A stretch of 64,000 nucleotides of DNA. Origin: Methylococcus sp. Mc7. Lineage in GTDB: Bacteria; Pseudomonadota; Gammaproteobacteria; Methylococcales; Methylococcaceae. The DNA lies in contig NZ_CP079095.1 in assembly GCF_019285515.1 (NCBI RefSeq), positions 3,008,501-3,072,500 on the forward strand, written 5' to 3'. The position numbers were made by a program, and so were the translations under genes. The notes under the pieces are model-generated. The model was given only the letters and a program-made list of their open reading frames with translations. It was not told where the DNA came from and did no database searches. Shown piece by piece: positions 55,695 through 64,000 of the stretch (the stretch's first letter is position 1; every line of letters begins with the position of its first letter).

Positions 55695-57081
55695 AGCTCA
55701 AGCGTTGCGCGATGCCATCCTGGCGGCGCCTCTGGAAACCAGCAACTTCGGCGAGGAACCGCAGCCGGGGACACTCTACGTTCCCCTGTCCCATCTGAAG
55801 GCGCTCAAGCTGGATGCACACGTGGTCGTCGGCGGCCGCGGTGTGGGCAAATCCTTCTGGACCGCCGCGTTGCAGTCCGAAGCGCTGCGAAACCTGCTGG
55901 GCTCCACGGCGCCTGAACTGAATGATGTCGTGGTGCAGGTAGGCTTTGCGAGCAGCCCATCCATCGACTGCTATCCTAATGCCGATGTTTTCGAGGCTTT
56001 CATCGCCCAAGGCGGCGATCCCTATGATCTCTGGCGTGCAGTCGTCCTGCGTTGGGTGGCAGGTCGTGCGCATCAGACCATTCCGGTAGCGAGCTGGGCG
56101 GAGACCGTTGCATGGTTGAAGGATAGGCCGGAAGAGGCTGCACGTCTGATGCAACAGCCACGTGCCTGGCGTGGCCTGATTCTGTTCGATGCGCTGGATC
56201 GCACCAGCAACGACTGGAAGCGGATGGATGACATCGTGCGCGGCCTGCTGCGCGCGGTACTTTGGCTCAAGGGCTTTCCGGGGCTTTACGGCAAGGTTTT
56301 TCTGCGCGAAGACCAGGCGGAGCGTACGGTATTCAATTTTCCGGATGCCTCCAAACTGACGGCCACCAAGGCCGAGTTGACCTGGGCCAGGCACGACCTG
56401 CACGGATTGCTCTGGCAGCGTCTTGTCAATGCTCCCGATGGGCATGGCGTGACGTTGCGCGGAATTTGTGCAGCCGAACAGCGCGAGGGCGTCTGGTTGG
56501 TCGCCGGTGAAATGAAGCGCGAATCCGAATCGCAACGCATGGCTTTCGAACGGCTGGCTGGTCCCTGGATGGGGCGCGATCGGCGCCGTGGTGTTCCTTA
56601 CACCTGGTCGGTCGGGCACCTGGCCGATGGCCGCGGTCAGACTTCACCGCGCTCGTTTCTTGCGGCCATTCGTCAGGCTGCGGAGGATTCCAGTGAACGG
56701 TATCCGCATCACGAGTATGCGCTTCATTACGAAAGTATCAAACGCGGCATTCAGAAGGCGTCCGAGATCCGGGTGACCGAAGTGGCCGAAGATTATCCCT
56801 GGGTTCCGGAAGTCCTCTCGGTGCTCCGGGGAATGAATGTGCCATGCACCTACGAGGACATCCTGTCGCAGTGGCAAGACAATTTTCCGACTGGGCCACA
56901 GGATATTCATTCAGCGCGGTTGCCTGCACAGCACGCCAGCCGCGGCTGGGAAGGTATTCGCGAGGATTTACTGCGCCTCGGCCTGATTGAAACCAAGAAA
57001 GACGGTCGTATCGATATGCCTGACCTGTACCGCGTGGGTTTTGGCTTGGGCCGCAAGGGCGGCGTGAAGCCTCGGAATTGA
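55687..57081 (+). CDS. P-loop ATPase paired with the KGGVGR ATPase
   Basis: A 464-residue P-loop NTPase. Walker A GGRGVGKS is at residues 49-56 and Walker B LILFDALDR at 164-172. The C-terminal part (from about 370: PWVPEVLSVLRGMNVPCTYEDI) looks like a winged helix ending in a basic tail. I know no name for it. ATG 55687 is chosen because GGAG (55675-55678) is better spaced than for ATG 55681. It overlaps the previous gene by 8 bp, and the helicase gene starts 6 bp after it. Confidence 0.8.
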   Translation: MSEAQALRDAILAAPLETSNFGEEPQPGTLYVPLSHLKALKLDAHVVVGGRGVGKSFWTAALQSEALRNLLGSTAPELNDVVVQVGFASSPSIDCYPNADVFEAFIAQGGDPYDLWRAVVLRWVAGRAHQTIPVASWAETVAWLKDRPEEAARLMQQPRAWRGLILFDALDRTSNDWKRMDDIVRGLLRAVLWLKGFPGLYGKVFLREDQAERTVFNFPDASKLTATKAELTWARHDLHGLLWQRLVNAPDGHGVTLRGICAAEQREGVWLVAGEMKRESESQRMAFERLAGPWMGRDRRRGVPYTWSVGHLADGRGQTSPRSFLAAIRQAAEDSSERYPHHEYALHYESIKRGIQKASEIRVTEVAEDYPWVPEVLSVLRGMNVPCTYEDILSQWQDNFPTGPQDIHSARLPAQHASRGWEGIREDLLRLGLIETKKDGRIDMPDLYRVGFGLGRKGGVKPRN

Positions 57082-57087
57082 GGCGCA

Positions 57088-59835
57088 ATGAGCATTCGCC
57101 GCTTTTCTTCCAGAACGCATCGCCTTGACGCCAGCTTCCTGATGCAGCATCTGGTAGGCGCCAAAAGCTACAAGCGCATCGCTGGATACTTCACCAGTTC
57201 GCTGTTCGAGGTGGCCGGTGAGGTGCTGGAGGACATCCCCGAGGTCAAGATCGTCTGTAACGTGGACATCCACCCGGACGACCTGAAGGTTGCCCAGTTG
57301 CGTGAAAGCAAGATGCTGGGCCGCTGGAACGAGCGGGCTCTGGAAGCCGAGGCCCTGCTGCACCGTGATCGCTACCGGCGCCTGGATACCTTCTTACAGA
57401 AGCACGGCCAGGCCGTGCGGGTGGCGCCGGATGAGATTTGTGGCTTTGTGCATGGCAAGGCGGGGGTGATCACCTTGGCCGATGGTCGCAAGCTCGGCTT
57501 TATCGGCTCGATGAACGAAACCCGCAGCGGCTGGCAGCGGCACTACGAGATCCTGTGGGAAGACGAGTCTCCGGAAGGCGTCGCCTGGATCGAGGAGGAG
57601 TTCGAGTTCCTCTGGAATGCCGCCAAGCCCTTGCCCCAGGCGATCATCCGCGAGGTGCATCGCCGGGGCTATCGCCGCGAAGTGGTCTTCGACGAGATCG
57701 ACGAGGACGAGAACCTTGCGCCGGCGGCGCTGATCGAGTCCCCCCTTTACCGCGAGGGGCAGCAGTTGCAGCCCTGGCAGCAGGGCTTCCTGACCGAGTG
57801 TCTGCGCCACTACCAGCTCCACGGCGTGGTGCGGCTGCTGCTCGCCGACGAGGTAGGGCTGGGAAAGACGCTGTCGCTGGCGACGGCCGCGCTGACGCTG
57901 TGTCTCCTCTCGGACAAAGAAAACGGCCCATCCCGCCCGGTCGTGATCTTTGCACCGGCCACGCTTACCGAGCAATGGCAAACCGAGATGCTGGACAAGC
58001 TCGGTATCCCCTCCGCGCGTTGGGACACAGTACGCAAGGTCTGGCTAGATGCGGTCGAGCGCGCCATTTCTCCGGCGGGCCGCGAGCAGATCGCCCGTTG
58101 CCCTCTGCGCATCGGCATCGTGTCCACCGGGCTCATGATGCGCGATTCGCAGGAAAAGCAGCATCTCTTGGGCCTGCGTTTCAGCGTTGTGATTCTCGAC
58201 GAGGCGCATAAGGCCCGCACCCGCAAGGGCTTTGGCCGGGACGCGGGCACGCCCAACGAACTGCTGGCCTTCATGCGCGAGATCGCAGCGCGGGCGGATC
58301 ATGTGCTGCTGGGCACGGCTACGCCGATCCAGACCGATCCGGTCGATTTGTGGGATTTGCTCGGCATCCTGCATCAGGGCAAGGGCCGATTCGTGCTCGG
58401 GCACGATCTGTCGCCCTGGCATCGACCTGACGAGGTGCTGGAGATTTTGGCCGGCCGGCAAGAAGTGCTGGACGTGGGGCATGCCTGGGAGTTGCTGCGC
58501 TCGCCGCTGCCGCGCGTCGAGTCCACCAGCGAGCCGCATGCCCGCAAGCTGTTCTCTGCCATCCGGCAAGACCTGGGGCTCACCCAGGAGGAATGGCAGA
58601 CCCAACACCCCTGGACCGATCTTGCCGAGGAGACGCGCGAGATACTGCAAGAGGAGCTGGAGCGGCGCATTGCCGGCGCGACCTTCTTTCAGCGCGAGAA
58701 CCCGCTGGTACGGCATGTCGTGCTGCGCAAACGCCAGCAGCTGGAGGACGCCGGGCTGCTGGCGCGGGTGGGCGTCGACGTTCACCCCGACCGAGCGCGG
58801 GTGCGGGAGCCGCGTGCCTTCGATGTCCTGTTCGAAGACAAGGCGCTGCGGACTTCAGAGAACTTCCGCGCGGCCTACAGCCAGGCACGCGCCTTCGGCA
58901 AGGCGCTCGCCAAACGCGGCAAGGGTAGCGGGTTCATGAGGAACCTCATGGAACAGCGCATCTGCTCCAGCATCGAGGCGGGTCTCGCAACCGCTCGACG
59001 GTTGTTGCAAGGGCAGACCGTGCATGAAGCGGGGGACGAGTTCGAGGTCGACCTGGCTGTTGAAACACCAGAGGAACGCGAGGCTCTCGAACGCCTCATC
59101 GACAGCCTGCAACGGCTCGACGCGGACCCCAAGATGCAGGCTGTGATCCACTACCTGAGCCAAGAGAGATGGCTTGAACTTGGCGTGATCATCTTCAGCC
59201 AGTACTTCGACACCGCGAAATGGGTGGCCGATGACCTGGCCGCCCGTTATCCCGACGAGGCGATCGGCCTCTACGCCGGGGCGGGGCGCAGCCGCCTCTA
59301 TCAACGTGGTGACAGCGTCGCGGTGGAGCGCGAGACACTGAAGCGGATGGTCGCCGAGCACCAGATTCGGGTCATGGTGGCCACCGATGCCGCGTGCGAA
59401 GGTCTCAACCTGCAGACCCTCGGCACGCTTATCAATGTGGACCTGCCCTGGAACCCGACGCGCCTGGAACAGCGCATTGGACGAATCAAGCGCTTCGGCC
59501 AGAAGCGGGAGACCGTCGAGATGCTGAACCTGGTATTCGAGCAGACGGTGGACGAGAAGATCTACGAGCGGCTGTCGGAGCGCATGCGCAACCGCTACGA
59601 CCTGTTCGGTTCCCTACCCGATACCATCAAAGACGAGTGGATCGAGGACATCGAGTCCCTTGGGGAGAGGCTGGACGAGTACATCGACGCCCAGAAGACG
59701 GCGACTGGCTTCGACCTGCGCTACACGGCAACGATGACTCCTCCGGACAAGGACTGGCGAGACTGTTTCGAAGTGCTGGCCAGGCGGGACTTCGTTTCTT
59801 TGATGAGTGTTGCCTGGGGGAGCAGACTGCTTTGA
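57088..59835 (+). CDS. PLD-domain SNF2-type anti-phage helicase (Hma-type helicase)
   Basis: A 915-residue protein. The N-terminal phospholipase D-like domain (residues 1-180) has HGK at 122-124 and GSMNETRSGW (140-149). The SNF2/superfamily 2 helicase has Walker A DEVGLGKT (254-261), DEAH (370-373), GTATPIQ, DAACEGLNLQ and QRIGRIKRFGQ (about 794). This is the architecture of the PLD-like anti-phage helicase that closes DUF499/DUF3780/DUF1156 loci. The single HxK motif fits a PLD nuclease that dimerises. Last gene of the operon; its reading frame continues open past the TGA for a short stretch. Confidence 0.92.
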   Translation: MSIRRFSSRTHRLDASFLMQHLVGAKSYKRIAGYFTSSLFEVAGEVLEDIPEVKIVCNVDIHPDDLKVAQLRESKMLGRWNERALEAEALLHRDRYRRLDTFLQKHGQAVRVAPDEICGFVHGKAGVITLADGRKLGFIGSMNETRSGWQRHYEILWEDESPEGVAWIEEEFEFLWNAAKPLPQAIIREVHRRGYRREVVFDEIDEDENLAPAALIESPLYREGQQLQPWQQGFLTECLRHYQLHGVVRLLLADEVGLGKTLSLATAALTLCLLSDKENGPSRPVVIFAPATLTEQWQTEMLDKLGIPSARWDTVRKVWLDAVERAISPAGREQIARCPLRIGIVSTGLMMRDSQEKQHLLGLRFSVVILDEAHKARTRKGFGRDAGTPNELLAFMREIAARADHVLLGTATPIQTDPVDLWDLLGILHQGKGRFVLGHDLSPWHRPDEVLEILAGRQEVLDVGHAWELLRSPLPRVESTSEPHARKLFSAIRQDLGLTQEEWQTQHPWTDLAEETREILQEELERRIAGATFFQRENPLVRHVVLRKRQQLEDAGLLARVGVDVHPDRARVREPRAFDVLFEDKALRTSENFRAAYSQARAFGKALAKRGKGSGFMRNLMEQRICSSIEAGLATARRLLQGQTVHEAGDEFEVDLAVETPEEREALERLIDSLQRLDADPKMQAVIHYLSQERWLELGVIIFSQYFDTAKWVADDLAARYPDEAIGLYAGAGRSRLYQRGDSVAVERETLKRMVAEHQIRVMVATDAACEGLNLQTLGTLINVDLPWNPTRLEQRIGRIKRFGQKRETVEMLNLVFEQTVDEKIYERLSERMRNRYDLFGSLPDTIKDEWIEDIESLGERLDEYIDAQKTATGFDLRYTATMTPPDKDWRDCFEVLARRDFVSLMSVAWGSRLL

Positions 59836-59928
59836 AACTACGCCGCAACCTCTTACCGGGGATTCAACAAGATTCTGAACGACCGGGTGAATATCAATCG
59901 ATTCATCAGGCATGTCGAAGCTCACGAT
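59836..59928. other. Junction at the right end of the defence operon, possible gene remnant
   Basis: 93 bp between convergent genes. In frame after the helicase stop it reads NYAATSYRGFNKILNDRVNI and on to RHVEAHDL with normal-looking codons. This could be a fossil of another gene, perhaps a transposase end, but no family is certain. No terminator hairpin was found. Confidence 0.3.
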
Positions 59929-61902
59929 TTAGTGTTCTTTCCAGTATCCGCTCCGGCCCGACCGGCGGTGAAGCCGCCAGGCCAAGCTCAACCCGGCGGT
60001 GTAGAGCGACAGATAACCGGTCCAGATACGCTTCCAGAGCTGGCGCGAAATTGCCATCCCGCCTTTCCGTTCCATTTCGTCCAGGTAGATCATGACGGCC
60101 TCCCTCGCCCTGGCGGCATGGCCGGAGGCGAGGTTGTCGATGCTGAGGTGCAATTGGACGATGGCGGGATCGATGCCGTGGCTGCGCAGCAGGTCGATCA
60201 TCCGCATGTAGCCGGCGCCGAGGCCGCTGAGTTCGATGGCGAGATTGAGGCCCAGCAGCTCCGGAAAATAGCGCCGTGAACATTGCCCGATGGCGAGGAG
60301 GTAGACCGGAAGGTCGAAGGCGGCATCGAGGAACCGCGGGTCGTTGGCGAAAGCCTCGCCGTCGAACGGCGGCAGTTCGATGGCGAGTTGGTCGAGCAGG
60401 TGGCGGTAGACGTTGGGGTGGTTGCGTTCGGGCCGGCCGTTGCCCAGTTCGTCGGCGTAGATCTTGAGGAGATGGCGGCCTGCGGTATCCAGGCATTCGG
60501 CCGCGGTGCCGATTCCGGCCAGCCAGCAGCCGTCGACCAGGATCGCCGGGGCGAACTGGAGGATGACCCAGCGGCAGAACTCTCCGCCGATCGTGGGAAG
60601 CGCGTCCGGCGGCCGGTAACGTCCAATCTCATGGGCGTGGATGGCCTCGATCCGGGCGTGAAAATCGGCTTCGGTGTACGGGAAGAAGCGCCGGTGCCCG
60701 CGCTGCAGAGGCATCATGACGCGAGTCAGGCGCAGTATCCGGTTCACTACGGCGCTTGCCTCTTCCGGCACGTCCGCCGTCGATTCGGCGCGCAGCAAGG
60801 CGGTGTAGAGCGCGCGTTTCGACCGAAGACCGGCGCACGACGGACGCTCCGCCTCGACGGGCCGTGGAAGGGACGCAGGAGCTTGCGGGGCAAGCGGGAG
60901 CGGGCGGTCCTCGTCTTCGATCCAGTCCAGGCAGACCTGCCGCTCGGCGCGGTCGAACACCCCGAACATCGGCCCGCCGAAATCCATGGCGCGGACGAGC
61001 CGGCTGGCCTCCGGGCAGGCCCGGTCCACCCAGGGCGAATCGCGCAGGGCTCGGAGCAGCGGTTCCGGATCGGGGTCCGCCAGCCATTCATCGAGGCCGC
61101 GTCCGGCCAGCAGGATGCGTCCGTGATGGCCGACGGCATGGCCGCGCTTGGCCTGGACGATCTCGGCCAGCGTCTCCCTCGCCGGAATCTTCCGGGCAGC
61201 CGCGGCGGCGGTCTGATTCAGCAAGTCGGCGAACAGCCTGCAATAAAGGGTCCAGCCGGCGCGGACGCGTCCTTCGTTGCGGGCCTCGCAAGCCTCCAGC
61301 GCCGCGCGGGCCAAGGCCCGGTTTTGGGCCGTTTCCGCTTCGCCGGTGCCGTCCCACCAGGCCGGCTCGCGCAGGCCGTGGGCCAGGGTCCAGCCCAGCA
61401 GCTCGGGAAAGTAGCGGCGCGGCCGGTGGAACAGGCATAGCTGGGCGGCCGGCAGGTTCCAGGCGAAATCGGGGATACCGGGGAACCGAAAGAAACCCGG
61501 ATCGTTCAGTCCCGGCAGGGCCACCCCGGCCAGGGTGAGTCCCGCCCGAAATTTGGAGGACGCCGAGGTCGCGGGATCGTCCAGACCGATGCTGCGGCAA
61601 TACAGCTCGAACAAACGGCATTCGGCCGGACGATGGGCCGTCGCAGGCTGCGCCGCGCGGGCCAGCCATATCTGTTCCAGCAACAAGGCCGGCGCCAGGG
61701 CGTGAAGCACGCTGCGGCGCCCGGCCGGATCGTCAGGCGGGGGCAACGCCGGCGCCGGCCAGGGGCGTCCGAAATCCGGGGCCGTTCCATCCGGCCCGGC
61801 CCCGGCCAGCCCGGATTGGAAAAACGCCTCGGCCGTCCTCAGCGATCCGGCATCGATGGGGCCGTGCAGCAGGGTCCGGCACAGTCCGCGCAGGCAGGTC
61901 AT
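59929..61902 (-). CDS. Heme-oxygenase-like iron-containing redox protein, two repeats (HDO-like)
   Basis: A 657-residue protein of the iron-containing redox enzyme / Haem_oxygenas_2 type. Two related repeats are visible from RYFPELLGWTLAHGL (about residue 167) and RYFPELLGLNLAIELSGLGAGY (about residue 554). Only the second carries a likely metal set: Glu in ELSGLG and HLSIDNLASGHA (His, Asp, His), as in heme-oxygenase-like diiron oxidases such as UndA and SznF. The first repeat lacks these and may be structural. It overlaps the carbamoyltransferase stop by 4 bp, so they form one operon. Substrate unknown. Confidence 0.78.
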   Translation of the reverse strand: MTCLRGLCRTLLHGPIDAGSLRTAEAFFQSGLAGAGPDGTAPDFGRPWPAPALPPPDDPAGRRSVLHALAPALLLEQIWLARAAQPATAHRPAECRLFELYCRSIGLDDPATSASSKFRAGLTLAGVALPGLNDPGFFRFPGIPDFAWNLPAAQLCLFHRPRRYFPELLGWTLAHGLREPAWWDGTGEAETAQNRALARAALEACEARNEGRVRAGWTLYCRLFADLLNQTAAAAARKIPARETLAEIVQAKRGHAVGHHGRILLAGRGLDEWLADPDPEPLLRALRDSPWVDRACPEASRLVRAMDFGGPMFGVFDRAERQVCLDWIEDEDRPLPLAPQAPASLPRPVEAERPSCAGLRSKRALYTALLRAESTADVPEEASAVVNRILRLTRVMMPLQRGHRRFFPYTEADFHARIEAIHAHEIGRYRPPDALPTIGGEFCRWVILQFAPAILVDGCWLAGIGTAAECLDTAGRHLLKIYADELGNGRPERNHPNVYRHLLDQLAIELPPFDGEAFANDPRFLDAAFDLPVYLLAIGQCSRRYFPELLGLNLAIELSGLGAGYMRMIDLLRSHGIDPAIVQLHLSIDNLASGHAARAREAVMIYLDEMERKGGMAISRQLWKRIWTGYLSLYTAGLSLAWRLHRRSGRSGYWKEH

Positions 61903-63662
61903 GACGGCGTTTCCGGTTTGGTGAAGAGGTGATCGCCGACCGCCAGGGCATCCAGGCCCGATCCCAGGAACACGCCGAAGGCATCCTCCATGCTGTGCAC
62001 GATGGGCTTGCCCATGACGTTGAAGCTGGTGTTGAGCAGCACCGGCACGCCGCTCAGGCGGTGGAACCGGCTAAGCAGGTCGTGGAAGCGCGGATTCCAT
62101 TCCGGATTCACGGTCTGCAGCCGTCCGGTTCCGTCCACATGGACCACCGCCGGCACGCGCTCGCGGGCCTCCGGCCGAAACCGCAGGGTGCGCTCCATGT
62201 AAGGGGACTCTTGATAGGCCTCGAACCAATCCGGGCCATGCTCGTGCAGGATGGCCGGGGCGTAGGGACGGAAGCGCTCGCGGAACTTCACCTCGCGGTT
62301 GATGCGCTCCGCTGTCTCCGCGCGGCGGGGATCGGCCAGGATGGAGCGGTTGCCCAGGGCGCGGGGACCGAATTCGGCCCGTCCCTGCACCCAACCGAGG
62401 ATCTTGCCCTCGGCCAACAGCCCGGCGGCGGCGTCGGCCAGGGCGGGACCGGGAAGACGCCGCACCGGCAGGCCGGCGTAACGGGCGAAACGCTCGATGT
62501 CCGCCACCGGGATTTCACTGCCGAGATAAGGCGACAGATGGCTGGCTTCGAAGACCTGCTCGGGGTGATCTTCCCGATAAGCCAGCCAGGCGGCGCCCAG
62601 GGCCGTGCCGTCGTCGGTCGGTGCCGGCGGCACGTAGAGGGCCTGAAACGGCGTCGACTCCAGAATCTGGCCATTGCAGGTCGAATTCAGGGCGCACCCT
62701 CCGGCGAAGGCGAGATTGTCCGAGCCCTCACGGTCATGCAGATGGCTGAGTAAGCAATGAACGGTCTCGGTGAAGAACTGCTGGCCGGTATGGGCCAGGT
62801 CGGCGGCGGCTTCCGGCGCTTCTCCCGGACGGCGCCTGCGGGCTTCGAGCCGTTGCAGCCGGTCGAAAAAAACATCGTGCCGGGTCGAAAGCCCAAGAGC
62901 CTCCACCCGCATCATCTCCCGCAGCCAGCCCAGGACTTCCGCGTCCGTCTTTCCGTAGGAAGCCAGCCCCATGACTTTCCATTCCTCGCCGCCCAGCCAG
63001 TCGAATCCGCACAGCTCGGTGAGCTTCATATAGTAGAATCCGAGGCTCTGCGGTCCTTCGAGTCCGGCGATGGGGCGCAGTCTGCCGTCGCGGTAGGCGA
63101 AGAAGGCCATCGATCCGGTTTCGCCGTAGGAGTCGATGACGGCGCAGGCGGCGGTGTCGAAAGGGCTGCCGTAGCAGGCCAGCGCGGCGTGGCAGAGGTG
63201 GTGGTCGTAGCCGCGGAAGCGGACCGGGATGCCGGGGAAATCGCGCCGCAGGCTCCTCGCCAGATTGAGCAGGCGGCTTTTCAGGGCGTGATGCTGGGCG
63301 GCCTGCATGTGGTAGAGCTGGTAAGGCTCCAGCCAGGCATGCACCCGGCGGCCGGCATTGGCGAGGATGCCGCGGGGCGACAGCCAGCCCAGCCAGCGTG
63401 CGAGGCGCTCGTGCAGCGGGCGCGACTCCTGCCAGTTGCAGGCGACGACGAATTCGTCGGCATCGGCGCAATGCGCTTGCAGCAGCGCGGGCAACTGGAA
63501 CAGGTCGTCGGGCGGAGCGTTCAGGGCCCGCTTGCTCTGAAGCCTCCGCTCGGCGGCTTCGGCGAACAGGACGCCGCCGTCCGGGCCGACGATCGCCAGG
63601 GCCGGATCGTGGTAGGTCAGGCACAGGCCGAGATAATAGGTTCGCGCTTTTGATGGCCGCAT
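61899..63662 (-). CDS. Carbamoyltransferase (NodU/CmcH/TobZ family)
   Basis: A 587-residue enzyme. The N-terminal Kae1-like domain (TYYLGLCLTYHDPALAIVG; GYDHHLCHAALA with metal-binding His; AFAGGCALNSTCNG) and the C-terminal YrdC-like domain (GRAEFGPRALGNRSILADPR; PVLLNTSFNVMGKPIV) are both complete. It makes carbamoyl-adenylate from carbamoyl phosphate and ATP and transfers the carbamoyl group to a hydroxyl or amine of a small molecule. ATG 63662 is preferred over TTG 63677. It overlaps the downstream redox protein by 4 bp. Only 20 bp separate it from the divergent AlkB-like gene. Confidence 0.93.
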   Translation of the reverse strand: MRPSKARTYYLGLCLTYHDPALAIVGPDGGVLFAEAAERRLQSKRALNAPPDDLFQLPALLQAHCADADEFVVACNWQESRPLHERLARWLGWLSPRGILANAGRRVHAWLEPYQLYHMQAAQHHALKSRLLNLARSLRRDFPGIPVRFRGYDHHLCHAALACYGSPFDTAACAVIDSYGETGSMAFFAYRDGRLRPIAGLEGPQSLGFYYMKLTELCGFDWLGGEEWKVMGLASYGKTDAEVLGWLREMMRVEALGLSTRHDVFFDRLQRLEARRRRPGEAPEAAADLAHTGQQFFTETVHCLLSHLHDREGSDNLAFAGGCALNSTCNGQILESTPFQALYVPPAPTDDGTALGAAWLAYREDHPEQVFEASHLSPYLGSEIPVADIERFARYAGLPVRRLPGPALADAAAGLLAEGKILGWVQGRAEFGPRALGNRSILADPRRAETAERINREVKFRERFRPYAPAILHEHGPDWFEAYQESPYMERTLRFRPEARERVPAVVHVDGTGRLQTVNPEWNPRFHDLLSRFHRLSGVPVLLNTSFNVMGKPIVHSMEDAFGVFLGSGLDALAVGDHLFTKPETPS

Positions 63663-63682
63663 CGTGAGGTTCCGCAAAGCCC

Positions 63683-64000
63683 ATGAGCATTCTATCGAAA
63701 ACCCGGTTGGGGGCCATTTGGCCGCTGCCGTGGTGGACCGGCTACAGCCTCAGCCTGGTGTTCCCTCTGGCCGTGCTCGGCTTCCTCGCCACCGGTCCAC
63801 ACCGGCCACTGACGGCATTGCTCTGGACCCTGCCCATGCTGCTCCTGCTGCTGGCCGACTATTTCGGGCCGGCGGAAACCCGGATCGTGCCGGAATCGGC
63901 GCCGGTGCCGTTCTTCGATGCTCTGCTGTATCTGCTGTCGGTCCTGCAACTGGCGAACCTGTTCGCCTTGGGACGGATGGTTTCGCAACTGGGCTGGAGC
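63683..64000 (+). CDS. AlkB-like membrane oxygenase/desaturase, N-terminal part only
   Basis: The first 106 codons; the gene runs off the window. Residues 1-106 hold three to four hydrophobic helices: WPLPWWTGYSLSLVFPLAVLG, LLWTLPMLLLLLADYFGP and ALLYLLSVLQLANLF. The LLLADYFGPAETR segment aligns well with the LPLLDAMFGED region of AlkB alkane hydroxylase. The histidine boxes lie beyond the window, so the assignment is provisional. ATG 63683 leaves only 20 bp to the divergent carbamoyltransferase, so the promoters must lie inside the opposite genes or the true start is further in. Confidence 0.6.
   Translation, partial: MSILSKTRLGAIWPLPWWTGYSLSLVFPLAVLGFLATGPHRPLTALLWTLPMLLLLLADYFGPAETRIVPESAPVPFFDALLYLLSVLQLANLFALGRMVSQLGWS

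Noticed and set aside
42567-59835. BREX or DISARM as the identity of the defence operon
   Set aside because: No PglZ phosphatase, BrxL/BrxA or DrmA/DrmB/DrmC signatures; the DUF499/DUF3780/DUF1156/PLD-helicase set fits Hma better.

Overview
The window comes from a high-GC gammaproteobacterial methanotroph. A complete pmoCAB operon (1478-4504) encodes particulate methane monooxygenase with every copper ligand I could check in place. From memory, the three Pmo proteins are almost residue-for-residue those of Methylococcus capsulatus, so I place the window in Methylococcus or a very close relative.

Layout. 1-1155: a sulfide dehydrogenase (flavocytochrome c type) pair on the minus strand, divergent from pmoCAB (1478-4504), which ends at a double terminator. 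4629-7187: a DUF815 AAA ATPase and EttA on the minus strand. 7277-12733: a cluster holding both N-degron tagging transferases (aat, bpt) and the matching degradation machinery (clpS, clpA), with infA between them; bpt has an in-frame TGA near its expected start. 12817-13566: a membrane c-type cytochrome. 13676-21030: a tight co-directional housekeeping run, nudix-mnmA-purB-lolA-rarA-birA-coaX-SPOR. It is followed by ctaA, an FmdB-like protein, aspS, a TetR/DsrE divergent pair with two matching operators, amtB with a good sigma-54 promoter, lhr, a GH1 beta-glucosidase, a DUF4136 lipoprotein, pbpC, a vapBC-type toxin-antitoxin pair, a zinc alcohol dehydrogenase, a DEAD-box RNA helicase, a glycine-zipper lipoprotein and an acyl-CoA ligase.

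42567-59835 is the most distinctive region: a 17.3-kb, single-strand, mostly overlapping or nearly contiguous operon that I read as an Hma-type (helicase, methyltransferase, ATPase) anti-phage locus. Its backbone is a DUF499 ATPase, a DUF3780 protein, a DUF1156 DNA methyltransferase and a PLD-SNF2 helicase. Two extra modules sit inside it. Module 1 is a PHP-SMC (TrlF-like) ATPase, an AlbA/Schlafen-HATPase protein and a small unknown protein. Module 2 is a small helical protein, a KGGVGR-type ParA-like ATPase and a P-loop ATPase. A ribbon-helix-helix protein with an upstream palindrome opens the operon and may control it. The content of the two modules is the best candidate here for undescribed biology.

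59929-64000 holds a second unusual group: a two-repeat heme-oxygenase-like (putative diiron) protein overlapping a NodU/CmcH-type carbamoyltransferase, divergent from the start of an AlkB-like membrane oxygenase cut by the window end. This could be a small-molecule pathway.

Short GC-rich palindromic repeats recur, and three of them lie in frame inside genes (DUF4136 protein, DUF3780 protein, DUF1156 methyltransferase). No rRNA, tRNA, CRISPR array, integrase or intact insertion sequence was seen.
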